From: Sulfurimonas sp.
Lineage (GTDB): Bacteria; Campylobacterota; Campylobacteria; Campylobacterales; Sulfurimonadaceae
Reading direction: 5' to 3'
NCBI GenBank assembly: GCA_002899765.1
Contig: PPDH01000028.1
Coordinates: 78,978 to 142,977 of the forward strand
Length of the DNA: 64,000 nt
Positions 32,598 to 41,644 of the stretch are shown one piece after another. The translations under genes were made by a program, and so were the position numbers. The notes under the pieces are model-generated. The model saw only the letters and a list, made by a program, of their open reading frames with translations. It did not search any database and had not been told where the DNA came from. Position 1 is the first letter of the stretch, and each line of letters begins with the position of its first letter.

Positions 32598-34160
32598 TTA
32601 CCTTTTTCTATACCCTTTGTTGCTTATCCCGCGTCCTGCGTAGTTTTTCTTAAAGCATGACTGGCAAATTCCATAAGGTGAGTTTGGCGGTAGAGGCGCG
32701 TTGCACATTCTGCACTTTGTAGCGAGCTGGCTCTGCTGAAGCGAGTTTTCTATGAACTTGTTCAGAACTCCTCTTGCGGCTCTAGCTCTGTTTGCATCTA
32801 CAAAATAGTCGCTAAATCTATAACTGAGCCAGAGATAGAGTGAAATCTCCTTTACCATATCTTCGGCGCGCAGAAGCTCATCCGTTGTGAGCGCATAACT
32901 TCCGCTTAAAGGCGGAGCAGTGTATGGAATAGGCATATTTTTTTCAAGCGCTCCTAAATAACTTTCATATGCTGCAATTATATATGGCGATTTTAGCGTA
33001 AGCGGCGCACATGCCAGATGGTACTTTGTGGCGATATCGAGATCATAACTATCCACCAAAACGGAAACTTCTAACATGTCATCTAGGTTTGTAGCTATAA
33101 AAGGGCCGTCAAACTCCATATTTTTTGCAAAAAACTTTAGTATCTCATGAAGCGACTTCTCTTCAAGTATGCTTCCGACAAGCTTTATATGCTCTAAGTT
33201 TGCCATCACTTTAAAAGGTATGGTTATAGTCTTTGCTTCTTTATAAAAGTTCTTTTTGATAATGTTTAAAACATCACCGCTCAAAGCTCCGACATAGCCG
33301 TTTTCATGCAAACCAAACCTTCCCGCACGACCCGAAATCTGATGAATCTCGCTTGGGAGCAGATTTCTGTCATTTACGCCATCAAACTTCTCGGCTTTTG
33401 AGAAAAGTATAGTTTTTATGGGCATATTCAGCCCCATTGCAATGGCATCTGTTGCCACGAGTATCTGCGTCTCGCCTGCACGGAATCTTCTTGCCTCTTC
33501 GCGCCTTACTTCGGGAGAGAGATTGCCGTAAACAACGCTAACACTGAAGTATTTGGAAAAAACCTGCTTGAGCTTTAGCACGTCTTTTCTGCTAAAAGCG
33601 ATGATTGCCGTGCTAGGTTCTACATCCTTTTCATAAGTAGGCTCGTTTAGAAGTGTCAACGGATTTTTTCTCTCAAACTCTACTATCTCAAGCTCTTCTC
33701 CCAGATACGCGGCTAGTGCGATAACTGCTTCCTTCGCATTTGGCGAACCTGTCATGATAATCTCTTTTGCAGGTGCGCCGATGATAGCATTTGCCCATGC
33801 CCAGCCGCGGTCGCGGTCATCTAACATCTGCACCTCATCAATAACGCAGACATCCACATCCACATCAAAGTTTACCATCTCGATAGTTGAACTTATATGA
33901 GAGGCATCTTCGCTTACAATCTGCTCTTCACCCGTTATTAAAGAGACTTCAATCCCACTCTCTTTTAGCTCCTCATACCCTTCGAGTGCCAGGAGTCTAA
34001 GCGGTGCCAGATAGTAGCCCGTATCGGCATTTTTAAGCTTTTGCATCGCCTGATATGTCTTTCCACTGTTTGTCGGTCCTATGTGAAGAGTCAGCTTTCT
34101 TCTCATGTCACGTGCAAGCGGAAAGAGATTTTTAAAGTCTCTTATGGTGCGTGCCAACAA
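32598..34160 (-). CDS. SUV3-like DEAD/DEAH-box helicase
   Basis: 520 residues. Superfamily 2 helicase motifs in order: I LHIGPTNSGKTYQAM, Ia APLRLLALE, II VCVIDEVQML (DEVQ), III MTGSPN, IV AIIAFSRKDV, V ATDAIAMGLNM, VI HQISGRAGRFG. The spacing and DEVQ box match mitochondrial SUV3-type RNA helicases, and the C-terminal Cys pairs (CRMCNAPLPPNSPYGICQSC) may hold zinc. A role in RNA turnover is inferred. The gene upstream ends one base before it, so they are co-transcribed. It is convergent with the unknown gene ending at 32588. Confidence 0.88.
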   Translation of the reverse strand: MLARTIRDFKNLFPLARDMRRKLTLHIGPTNSGKTYQAMQKLKNADTGYYLAPLRLLALEGYEELKESGIEVSLITGEEQIVSEDASHISSTIEMVNFDVDVDVCVIDEVQMLDDRDRGWAWANAIIGAPAKEIIMTGSPNAKEAVIALAAYLGEELEIVEFERKNPLTLLNEPTYEKDVEPSTAIIAFSRKDVLKLKQVFSKYFSVSVVYGNLSPEVRREEARRFRAGETQILVATDAIAMGLNMPIKTILFSKAEKFDGVNDRNLLPSEIHQISGRAGRFGLHENGYVGALSGDVLNIIKKNFYKEAKTITIPFKVMANLEHIKLVGSILEEKSLHEILKFFAKNMEFDGPFIATNLDDMLEVSVLVDSYDLDIATKYHLACAPLTLKSPYIIAAYESYLGALEKNMPIPYTAPPLSGSYALTTDELLRAEDMVKEISLYLWLSYRFSDYFVDANRARAARGVLNKFIENSLQQSQLATKCRMCNAPLPPNSPYGICQSCFKKNYAGRGISNKGYRKR

Positions 34161-35396
34161 CTAATATCTCTGCTTTTTAAGTATCTCGTCATGTATGTTG
34201 TGAACAAATCGTCTCACGCTCTTTCGCACTATTTTTGGCGAAATGTCAAGAGAAGAAGGCAGCAGTTCTAAGAGCACCGTATAGACTTTGTCATGAAGAG
34301 CCTCCTTGCTTAAATGAAGCAGCTCAGCATACGAGCCGCACTCCTCTACAAGAGCCTGCAAATCTGCTAAAAACTGCTCTTCATGCTCTCTTTTTGACTC
34401 ATTTACTGCCTCGCTGAAATCAAGCTCGTTTGCCCCCCAGATATCTTCTAAAAGAGAGTTAAGCTCTACATGTAGCTCTAAAATGTACTCTTGAGAAATC
34501 TCGGCATAAGGGAGTTTCAGACTCTCTTTCATTCTTACCAAAAGCTCTTCGTCATGAAGCTCTATCTCCACATCTCCAAGTTCGCCAGCGATAATACTAG
34601 ACAAAATCCCCTCTTTTAAAAGCGGGTAAGAAACCTTTGTCTTTGGCGGAGTTGCGCGGAGTGCGCCCACTATCTCTTTTTGACTCAGATAGGGGTGAGG
34701 CTCTTTGAGATTTTTTATGAAAGAGTCAATCTCCTTTTGTTTTTTGAGAGTAACTCGCTCTTTTTCTTCTAAAATTTCCTCTACAAGCTGTGCTTCATCG
34801 CATTCTTGAAGATACTCATACTCGTAAACTTTCGTGTTAAGCGTGAGTATCTTGTGAAAACTCTGTCCATACAAAATATAATGAAGAGAAGCGTTAAACT
34901 CCAAAGAGTCGTCAATGTCAAAAAAAGCGTCAACTTTTTTCTCAACTCTCTCTTTTTTGAGGTTGTATCTGATGTGACGGAGTTTTGACTCCATCTTCTC
35001 TATAGTTATTTTTTTGCTTCTGACATCGGAAAAAGCCTCATGTAAAAGCACTGCCTCTTCCTGTGTCACATTAAGCTCGCCTATAAGAGCCTCTATCTTA
35101 TCATCCCTATCAAGATTCGGCTCTTTTGGCGTAGTTGATTTATAAACTTTGCCCTCGTTTGCAAAAAAGTTTAAAATGTCAGAGCGAAAATCTCCATTCC
35201 CCTCGCTCCACAGCATTCTTGAGAGCTTCACAAGCATATCTTTACTCTGGTCTATATCATAGATTCCAAGTGTGTTAAACATCTCGCTTAACGTATGCGA
35301 ACTTACTCTTGCAACTCCTACATCAAACGGGTCATCATCAAAATATTTTCTAATTTTTTGGTTTATTTTTGTATTTTTCTTATTTTTCTTTGCCAT
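34161..35396 (-). CDS. Unknown 411-residue helical protein coupled to the helicase
   Basis: A highly charged, mostly helical protein. The N-terminal tail is very basic (AKKNKKNTKINQKIRKYF), then DDDPFDVGVARVSSHTLSEMFNTLGI. Several Glu-rich helices follow (EEILEEKERVTLKKQKEIDSF). There is no signal peptide, membrane helix or catalytic motif. The adjacent helicase begins right after the stop, suggesting a shared RNA-related job; the basic tail fits nucleic-acid or ribosome contact. No family is recognised. It begins 48 bases after the efflux permease gene. Confidence 0.7.
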   Translation of the reverse strand: MAKKNKKNTKINQKIRKYFDDDPFDVGVARVSSHTLSEMFNTLGIYDIDQSKDMLVKLSRMLWSEGNGDFRSDILNFFANEGKVYKSTTPKEPNLDRDDKIEALIGELNVTQEEAVLLHEAFSDVRSKKITIEKMESKLRHIRYNLKKERVEKKVDAFFDIDDSLEFNASLHYILYGQSFHKILTLNTKVYEYEYLQECDEAQLVEEILEEKERVTLKKQKEIDSFIKNLKEPHPYLSQKEIVGALRATPPKTKVSYPLLKEGILSSIIAGELGDVEIELHDEELLVRMKESLKLPYAEISQEYILELHVELNSLLEDIWGANELDFSEAVNESKREHEEQFLADLQALVEECGSYAELLHLSKEALHDKVYTVLLELLPSSLDISPKIVRKSVRRFVHNIHDEILKKQRY

Positions 35397-35443
35397 GCAA
35401 AATTGTAGCCAAAAGGGTTTAAAAATAGAAAAAAATTTTGATT

Positions 35444-38400
35444 CTACGGTTTCTGCAAATCAGACTCTTTAGTAAATTTCAAATAAAGTAGTGGCAATAC
35501 GATAAGCGTTAAAAGTGTAGAACTTATCAAGCCGTTTATAACCACGATAGCAAGAGGTCTTTGAATCTCAGAACCCGGACCCGTGGCAAACAACATAGGC
35601 AACAGACCCAATGCAGCGATGGAAGCCGTCATAAGAACGGGACGAAACCGTTTAAGCGAACCCTCTTTTACTGCATTAAAAATAGTATGTCCCTCTTTAA
35701 CCAAATAATTAAAATAGTTTACAAGCACGACACCGTTTAATACAGCAATACCCAAAAGTGCAATAAATCCGACCGATGCGGGAACAGAAATATACTCGCC
35801 GCTAAAGTACAATCCTGCAAATCCGCCAATCAGAGCTAAGGGTACATTTATCATAACAAGTATGGCTTGAGTTATAGAGTTAAACGAGACAAACAGCAAA
35901 ATAAATATTAAAAAAAGTGCTATCGGTATGATTAAGGTAAGTTTTGCAGCAGCTCGTTGCTGATTTTCAAACTCTCCTCCATAAGTTACATAGTAGCCTG
36001 CAGGCATTTCAATATTTTGCTCGATTTGCACTTTTGCTTCTTCAACAAAACTTACCAAATCACGACCCTCTACATTGCTCTGAACTACGGTTTTTCTGTA
36101 TCCGTTTTCGTGTACTATTTGCACAGGTCCGGTTGTGTTTTTAAAGCTTATCAGATTAGAGAGCGGGATACTTTTCCCATCTTCTAAAATGTAGTAGAGT
36201 TTTTTCAGCTCATCCAGCGATTTATACATGTTCTCCTCACCTTTTACCATCATGTTGATGCGGCGCATGCCCTCTTGAACAATGCCTACTTGAACACCCG
36301 TAACCATTACTTTCATAAAATTTGCTATCTCATGTTCATTTACTCCGTAGTAACCGAGTGCTTGTTGATTGAACTCCAGTTCAAAGTACTCGACTCCCTC
36401 GTTACTCTTTTTATAAACATCACTGCTTCCTTTTATGTTCTCTAAGAGAGTTTTAATCTCGGAAGCTATTCGCTCAAGCTCACCATGGTCGTCTCCAAAT
36501 ATGTCTATAGCCAAATCACCGCGGACACCTGTCAGCATCTCTGATACTCTCATCTCAATGGGTTGAGTGAAAACATACTCAACACCGACCATACTATCAA
36601 GAGACTCTCTTATCTGGTTTTTTATCCACGTCCTTGAGGGCACGCGCCACTGCTCCATCGGTTTTAAAATGAAAAAAGTATCTGTATCGTTAAGACTCAT
36701 CGGGTCAAGTCCAAGCTCGTCGGTTCCTGTACGTGCAACAATTGATGAAATCTCCGGTACGTCGCTCATCAGTTTTGTCTGAATCTTTTTGTTTAACTCT
36801 ATGCTCTCTTCAAGACTTATAGACGGCAGAGATTCTATCATGGCAATCATAGTTCCCTCATCCATCGTCGGCATAAAAATTTTTCCTGTTTTTGAAGCAA
36901 GATATAAAGAGCCTGCAAAAAGAAGTATTACCGTTGCAAATACGGTTGTAGTGTGTTTAATAGAAAAATCAAGAGAGGGTTTATACAACTTTAATAGATG
37001 AGTGATTAACCAAGACTCTTTATCAGGACGGATTTTTAATATAAATGAACTAAGAACCGGAATAAGAGTAAGAGATAAAATCAAAGAGCTAAAGAGTGCA
37101 AATACTATACTAAGCGCAACGGGCTTAAACAGTTTCCCCTCTAAGCCTTCTAAAGTAAGAAGAGGCATAAAAACGATGATGATTATAAGCACTCCCGTTA
37201 CGATTGAAGGTGCCATTTCAATGGCAGCAGTGTGGATAATATGGAGCTTGCTCTCATTTTTATACTTTTCATCTCCAAGTTTTGCCGTTATGTGTTCAAC
37301 CATAACTACCGCAGAATCCACAAGCATACCCACGGCTATCGCCAACCCTCCTAAGCTCATAAGATTAGCACTAAGTCCGAAATAGTCCATAGCTATAAAA
37401 CTCATAAGAAGTGCAAACGGTAAAATAATCGCAACACTAAGGGCAGAAGCAAAATTTCCAAGAAGAAGCAACAGTATTATAATGATTAAAATAACAGCTT
37501 CAAAAAGTGATGTTTTTACTGTGTCCGTTGCCAAATCAACCAGCTGCGAACGGTCATAAAATATATCTATTTTTGTATCTTGTTGAAGCATCGCTTCCAT
37601 TTCGCTAAGTTTTGCTTTTACCTCGTTTAAAACTTTTTGGGTATTCGCACCTTTTAATCCTAAAACAACTCCTTGAACAGCCTCTCCGCCTCCGTTTTTA
37701 GAAGAGAAGCCCGCACGCGTAAGATACCCTACATGTACATCTGCAATATCATCTATCGTGATTACTTTTCCATCTATTAAAACAACGCTTAATTTACGGA
37801 TATCAAATATGTCGTTAATTCGTCCGACGCTTCGCACAAGAATACTGTTTACTCCCTGAGTCACTCTTCCTGCGCAGTCGTTAAGATTGTTTTTCTCAAG
37901 AGTTGACATCATCTGCTCTAAAGTTATACCGTAAGTACGCATAGCATCAAACTTTGGCGTTATCTCATAAGTTTTCACCTTTCCGCCAAGAGCATTTACC
38001 TCCGCTACACCGCTTACTGAGCGTATTTTCGGTGAAATTACCCAATCAAGAAGAGAGCGTTTTTCCGTTAAGTTAAGGTTTTTAGACTCTATTGTAAACA
38101 TCAGTATCTCACTAAGAGGCGTACTGATTGGTGCTAATCCTCCTTCCATATTTGTAGGCAGTTCATCCATAATGGAGTTTAGACGCTCGCTTACCTGCTG
38201 ACGCGCCCAGTATATGTCGGTTCCCTCCTCAAAGTCTATTGCAATATCGCAAATACCGTATTTTGACGTTGAGCGCATCATGGTTTGATGAGGAATACCA
38301 AGCATACCCATCTCAACCGGAATAACTATGCGGGATTCAACCTCATCGGGTGTCATTCCGCTTGATTTCATTATTATCTTTACCTGTGTAGGCGAGATAT

Positions 38401-38518
38401 CGGGAAAAGCGTCAACGGGAAGATTATTGTATGACTTTATACCAAATCCCAAAAGTACGAGCGCAAGCAGAGATACAAAAAGCCTCTGAAAGAGTGCAAA
38501 AGAGATAAGATTGCGCAT
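35444..38518 (-). CDS. Heavy-metal efflux RND permease (CusA/CzcA family)
   Basis: 1024 residues, full length for HME-RND pumps with 12 membrane helices and two large periplasmic loops. Family marks: PVDAFPDISPTQVKI near the N terminus, DYFGLSANLMSLGGLAIAVGMLVDSAVVMVEH (proton-relay Asp and Glu in helix 4), and Met residues across the porter region. It drives export of metal ions such as Cu/Ag or Zn/Co/Cd across both membranes with the adaptor and TolC-type partner encoded next to it. The metal cannot be fixed from sequence alone. It shares its start base with the adaptor's stop. Confidence 0.92.
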   Translation of the reverse strand: MRNLISFALFQRLFVSLLALVLLGFGIKSYNNLPVDAFPDISPTQVKIIMKSSGMTPDEVESRIVIPVEMGMLGIPHQTMMRSTSKYGICDIAIDFEEGTDIYWARQQVSERLNSIMDELPTNMEGGLAPISTPLSEILMFTIESKNLNLTEKRSLLDWVISPKIRSVSGVAEVNALGGKVKTYEITPKFDAMRTYGITLEQMMSTLEKNNLNDCAGRVTQGVNSILVRSVGRINDIFDIRKLSVVLIDGKVITIDDIADVHVGYLTRAGFSSKNGGGEAVQGVVLGLKGANTQKVLNEVKAKLSEMEAMLQQDTKIDIFYDRSQLVDLATDTVKTSLFEAVILIIIILLLLLGNFASALSVAIILPFALLMSFIAMDYFGLSANLMSLGGLAIAVGMLVDSAVVMVEHITAKLGDEKYKNESKLHIIHTAAIEMAPSIVTGVLIIIIVFMPLLTLEGLEGKLFKPVALSIVFALFSSLILSLTLIPVLSSFILKIRPDKESWLITHLLKLYKPSLDFSIKHTTTVFATVILLFAGSLYLASKTGKIFMPTMDEGTMIAMIESLPSISLEESIELNKKIQTKLMSDVPEISSIVARTGTDELGLDPMSLNDTDTFFILKPMEQWRVPSRTWIKNQIRESLDSMVGVEYVFTQPIEMRVSEMLTGVRGDLAIDIFGDDHGELERIASEIKTLLENIKGSSDVYKKSNEGVEYFELEFNQQALGYYGVNEHEIANFMKVMVTGVQVGIVQEGMRRINMMVKGEENMYKSLDELKKLYYILEDGKSIPLSNLISFKNTTGPVQIVHENGYRKTVVQSNVEGRDLVSFVEEAKVQIEQNIEMPAGYYVTYGGEFENQQRAAAKLTLIIPIALFLIFILLFVSFNSITQAILVMINVPLALIGGFAGLYFSGEYISVPASVGFIALLGIAVLNGVVLVNYFNYLVKEGHTIFNAVKEGSLKRFRPVLMTASIAALGLLPMLFATGPGSEIQRPLAIVVINGLISSTLLTLIVLPLLYLKFTKESDLQKP

Positions 38519-39585
38519 TATTCGTCCTCTTTGAGTCTATTTTGCAATATACTCGTTGCAGTTACGGCAATTGGCTCTTTGAGCTCCTCTTTATACTCAA
38601 GATAACAAACTTCACGATTCTCGGCAAGCACATCTACCCTCAGAGCGCTATATGTTTGACCTTTTTTAATAAATACAATACTCTCGTTATCTTGTCTAAC
38701 AAGAGCTTTTTTATCAATCATAAAAGCGCGTTTTGCAACACTAAGCTCAACTTTTGTTCTAAGCCCCGCCACAAGATTTGCCTCTTTTGGCAGAGAAAAA
38801 CGAATATATCTCGTTTGATTAAGAGAGTGCATAGTAGGAGACATGAGCAGTATCTTTGATTTTATCTCATCTGCACCGACTCTTAAGATGACATCTTGCA
38901 AAGGCTGCAGAGTTTTTGCAACTGCTTGAGGAATATCTGCCTCTAACCAATTATCTCCATCCGTTTTAATAACAAAAAGAGCACTTGAGGGAGAGATATT
39001 TTTACCCACTTGGATATCCGTTTGTAAAACTACCCCTTTTACCCAAGAGCGAAGTTCTATATTTGAAAATATAACAAGCTCTTTGAAGAGTTTTTGCATC
39101 ATATCTTGTGTTGCTCCATAAGATTGAAGCAGCGCTTTTGCAGCTTGAAGTTTTATAGTATCTCTTTGCATCTTTTCATCTGCTATAAAACACTCTTTTT
39201 GAGCGATAATCTCCTCTTTGCAGAGTTGTGCTTTACGATTTGCTTCATTTTTACTGTATGAGAGTTCTACCCAACTGTTAATTGCCTCTTTTTGTGCTTC
39301 TATCCATTGCTCTGAACTCAAAATTGCAAGAACCTCACCCTTCTCAACATGCTCAAACTCCGTTTTATGCAGCTGCAGTACTTGCGCTTGATATGGCACG
39401 GAGATTGTATGCAGAAGCTTTGGCGGAGTAGTAACTTGCATCATGTAAGCATCAAGAGGTACATGTGTAACCTCTTTTGCTTTAGCACTCTGAATCTGCC
39501 AGCTTTTTTCCTCTTGAGACGTAAACGTAATATCTGCCATCAGAGAAAGTGCAAATATCATCTGAGTCATAATAATTTTTTTCAT
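38518..39585 (-). CDS. RND efflux periplasmic adaptor (CusB/CzcB-like)
   Basis: 355 residues with a signal peptide (MKKIIMTQMIFALSLMA). A barrel-sandwich/lipoyl-like half sits at YQAQVLQLHKTEFEHVEKGEVLAIL and its mate near IELRSWVKGVVLQTDIQVGKNISPSSALFVI, with a helical hairpin between them. Beta-barrel and membrane-proximal parts fill the C-terminal half. It links the inner-membrane pump with the outer-membrane channel. The ATGA at 39585-39582 couples it to the extended TolC-type frame. Confidence 0.87.
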   Translation of the reverse strand: MKKIIMTQMIFALSLMADITFTSQEEKSWQIQSAKAKEVTHVPLDAYMMQVTTPPKLLHTISVPYQAQVLQLHKTEFEHVEKGEVLAILSSEQWIEAQKEAINSWVELSYSKNEANRKAQLCKEEIIAQKECFIADEKMQRDTIKLQAAKALLQSYGATQDMMQKLFKELVIFSNIELRSWVKGVVLQTDIQVGKNISPSSALFVIKTDGDNWLEADIPQAVAKTLQPLQDVILRVGADEIKSKILLMSPTMHSLNQTRYIRFSLPKEANLVAGLRTKVELSVAKRAFMIDKKALVRQDNESIVFIKKGQTYSALRVDVLAENREVCYLEYKEELKEPIAVTATSILQNRLKEDE

Positions 39586-40778
39586 AATTGTTCCTTCATT
39601 TGTAAAACGCTATAGAGTTCAAATAGTGTTTTGTAATATTTTTTATAGTGTTCAATAAGCTCTTTTTTAAGACCAAAAAGTTATCTTTGGCTCAAAAGAT
39701 ATTCAATTACGGAAGCCTCCCCCAAATCATAAGCACTCTTTACAAGCGGCATTAGTTCATTTTCATACTTCTGTACCATGGCTTGATATGAATTTATATT
39801 CTCAAAATTTTGTGCCAGTTCTTTTTTAAGCGCCTCTGAATGGGAACTCTTTTGAAGTTTTACTCCCTCTTTTTCATACATGAGTGCACTTTTCTTATGC
39901 AAAGCCGCCGCGCGATTATCTTCATTAAAAGATGTTGTAAAATTAAGCGGCATAGATAATGAGAAGACAAATCTATCCGTATCAAGCTCATTTTGATAGG
40001 CTGCTCCAAGAGTAAACGAATCAAAAGAGACGTTATATCTCTCAAAATCACTCTGGTATGTTAAGATTTTTTTATCAAGCGATTGCTCTTTAAGCGTCTC
40101 GTTTTTATAATCAAAATGCAGCTCTTTTATAATAGGCATAGTATCTTTGCAAGACAACTCTTTTTCTCTAAAAAAAGCCAAAAGAGTTTTGGACTCTAAA
40201 TTATCACGAGAAATCTTTACTTCATTTTCATAAAGCTTATACTCGGTTTTAATTCTATCTAGCTCTATTTGAAGCGATAAAAGATCTTTTTTAGAAATCT
40301 CGCCATACTCGTAGGCTCTCTTTTTTTTCTTATAAAACTCTTCAAAAGCCAAAAAAGAGTCTCTGTACTGCAGACTGCTTTTTTGGTTTAAGCAGTTAAC
40401 ATGATAGAGAAGCTTTACATCTTGGCGCAAAAGAAAAAAATCATGCTCTAGCTCTAAAATCTCTGATTCGTTTTGATATTTAAGAGATTGCATTGCAGCT
40501 TTTTTTACATTCGGGTGCATTATATTTTGCGCTACTCCGACGCTGTACTCATATCCTGATTTGTCCAAATCAGGCTTTGCGTACGCCCCCTCTGCCGAAA
40601 ACTCAAGAGGTTCATTAAGTCCGACAGCTCTATTTTGTGAAGAGTGGGCATTTTTAAGCGCCTCTATCGATTTTGCCAGAGGATGTTCATTTTGCAGTTT
40701 TTGCAAGATTTCATCTAAAGTGATTGTTGCAGCACTTAAAGAAAAAACACCGACTAAAAGAGACAATATTATTTTCAC
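39582..40778 (-). pseudogene. TolC-type outer-membrane efflux protein interrupted near its end by TAA
   Basis: Signal peptide MKIILSLLVGVFSLSA, then the two-repeat helical tunnel and barrel of outer-membrane efflux proteins (LDEILQKLQNEHPLAKSIEALKNAH; the second repeat ends GEASVIEYLLSQR). TAA at 39681-39683 is codon 366 of 399. The same frame continues LFGLKKELIEHYKKYYKTLF, the normal last helix of the family, and stops with TGA at 39582-39584. That TGA forms an exact ATGA overlap with the adaptor start, which supports the longer frame as the original gene. Without the tail, the closing helix would be missing. Confidence 0.85.
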
Positions 40779-41098
40779 TTAGACTCCTTTTGTATTAATG
40801 TGCCATCAAGCGCATTAATAACAAGATTGTAGTTCCGTGTAGAGGCATTATATATTAAATATTTACCCGATGTTGTCAATTTAATACTTTGAGTCTCCTG
40901 CTGCGTTAACTCTTTGATTATAGATTTTGCCTTCTCTTCATCTATTTTAGAGAGTTGATTCATTCTAGCTTTTTGCGGATATTTAAGTTTAAGAGGCTGT
41001 TTATCTGCTCTCTCAAAATAGAGAGTATCCGAAACACTCATACTCTGACCCGAAGCAAAAATGACAAACGGTATAATCCATAATATAAAAATTTTCAT
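40775..41098 (-). CDS. Small PepSY-like periplasmic protein
   Basis: 107 residues. Signal peptide (ending VIFASG), then a PepSY-like unit: KIDEEKAKSIIKELTQQETQSIKLTTSGKYLIYNASTRNYNLVINALDGTLIQKE. The mature protein is basic-polar without cysteines. It overlaps the TolC-type gene start by 4 bases and belongs to the metal efflux operon. The role is probably inhibitory or metal-related; this is inferred from location. Confidence 0.65.
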   Translation of the reverse strand: MKIFILWIIPFVIFASGQSMSVSDTLYFERADKQPLKLKYPQKARMNQLSKIDEEKAKSIIKELTQQETQSIKLTTSGKYLIYNASTRNYNLVINALDGTLIQKESK

Positions 41099-41173
41099 AA
41101 TTTTCCTTTTTTTTTGTACATAAGCGTATGCTTGTATGTTTTAAAATTTATAAGTTGTATTTGTTAAAAAGGA

Positions 41174-41488
41174 TTATGCGATAGGAGGTTTAAAGAAGTT
41201 AAAATAGTCCAAAGATAGAAATGTTTTGTTGTATTTAAAAAGTGAGTCTCTTTTTTGGATAGTTGGAATATAAACCAACTTTTGCGTAAACGGATATGCT
41301 GCATGATACTCTACATGTATCTTACATAAGGTATCTGCTTCTTCATTTAAGTCAATAACCGAGGTTTCACTAATGCAGCTGTTTACGGAGCAGTGATTTT
41401 CCCCTAAAGCGGCAAAAGCATAATCATGCGTTACTGAGAAAGTTATAGCAGATAAAAGTAAAAGCAGCCATATTTTTTTTAAATTCAT
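41174..41488 (-). CDS. Small periplasmic His/Cys protein of the efflux operon
   Basis: 104 residues. N-terminal signal peptide (cut near AFA), then LGENHCSVNSCISETS and later LCKIHVEYHAAYPF, giving three Cys and several His that could bind metal. It ends FFKPPIA; a similar short Pro-Pro tail (RAPPKIS) closes the protein at 56359-56625 beside the zinc genes. Short exported proteins of this kind precede metal transport operons in several bacteria. It is the first gene of the efflux operon. Confidence 0.65.
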   Translation of the reverse strand: MNLKKIWLLLLLSAITFSVTHDYAFAALGENHCSVNSCISETSVIDLNEEADTLCKIHVEYHAAYPFTQKLVYIPTIQKRDSLFKYNKTFLSLDYFNFFKPPIA

Positions 41489-41644
41489 AGTCTCATTGTA
41501 CTAAAAAACAGTTAATAAAACTTCATTTAAAAGTGCTCTGCCGCACTATTTGTGCAATATCTCCTTCTTTTTTATATTTACGATTACAGCCGCTTTTAAC
41601 AAAAAACATCATAAGATTTAGGATATCAGTTTTTAGGCAAATTA

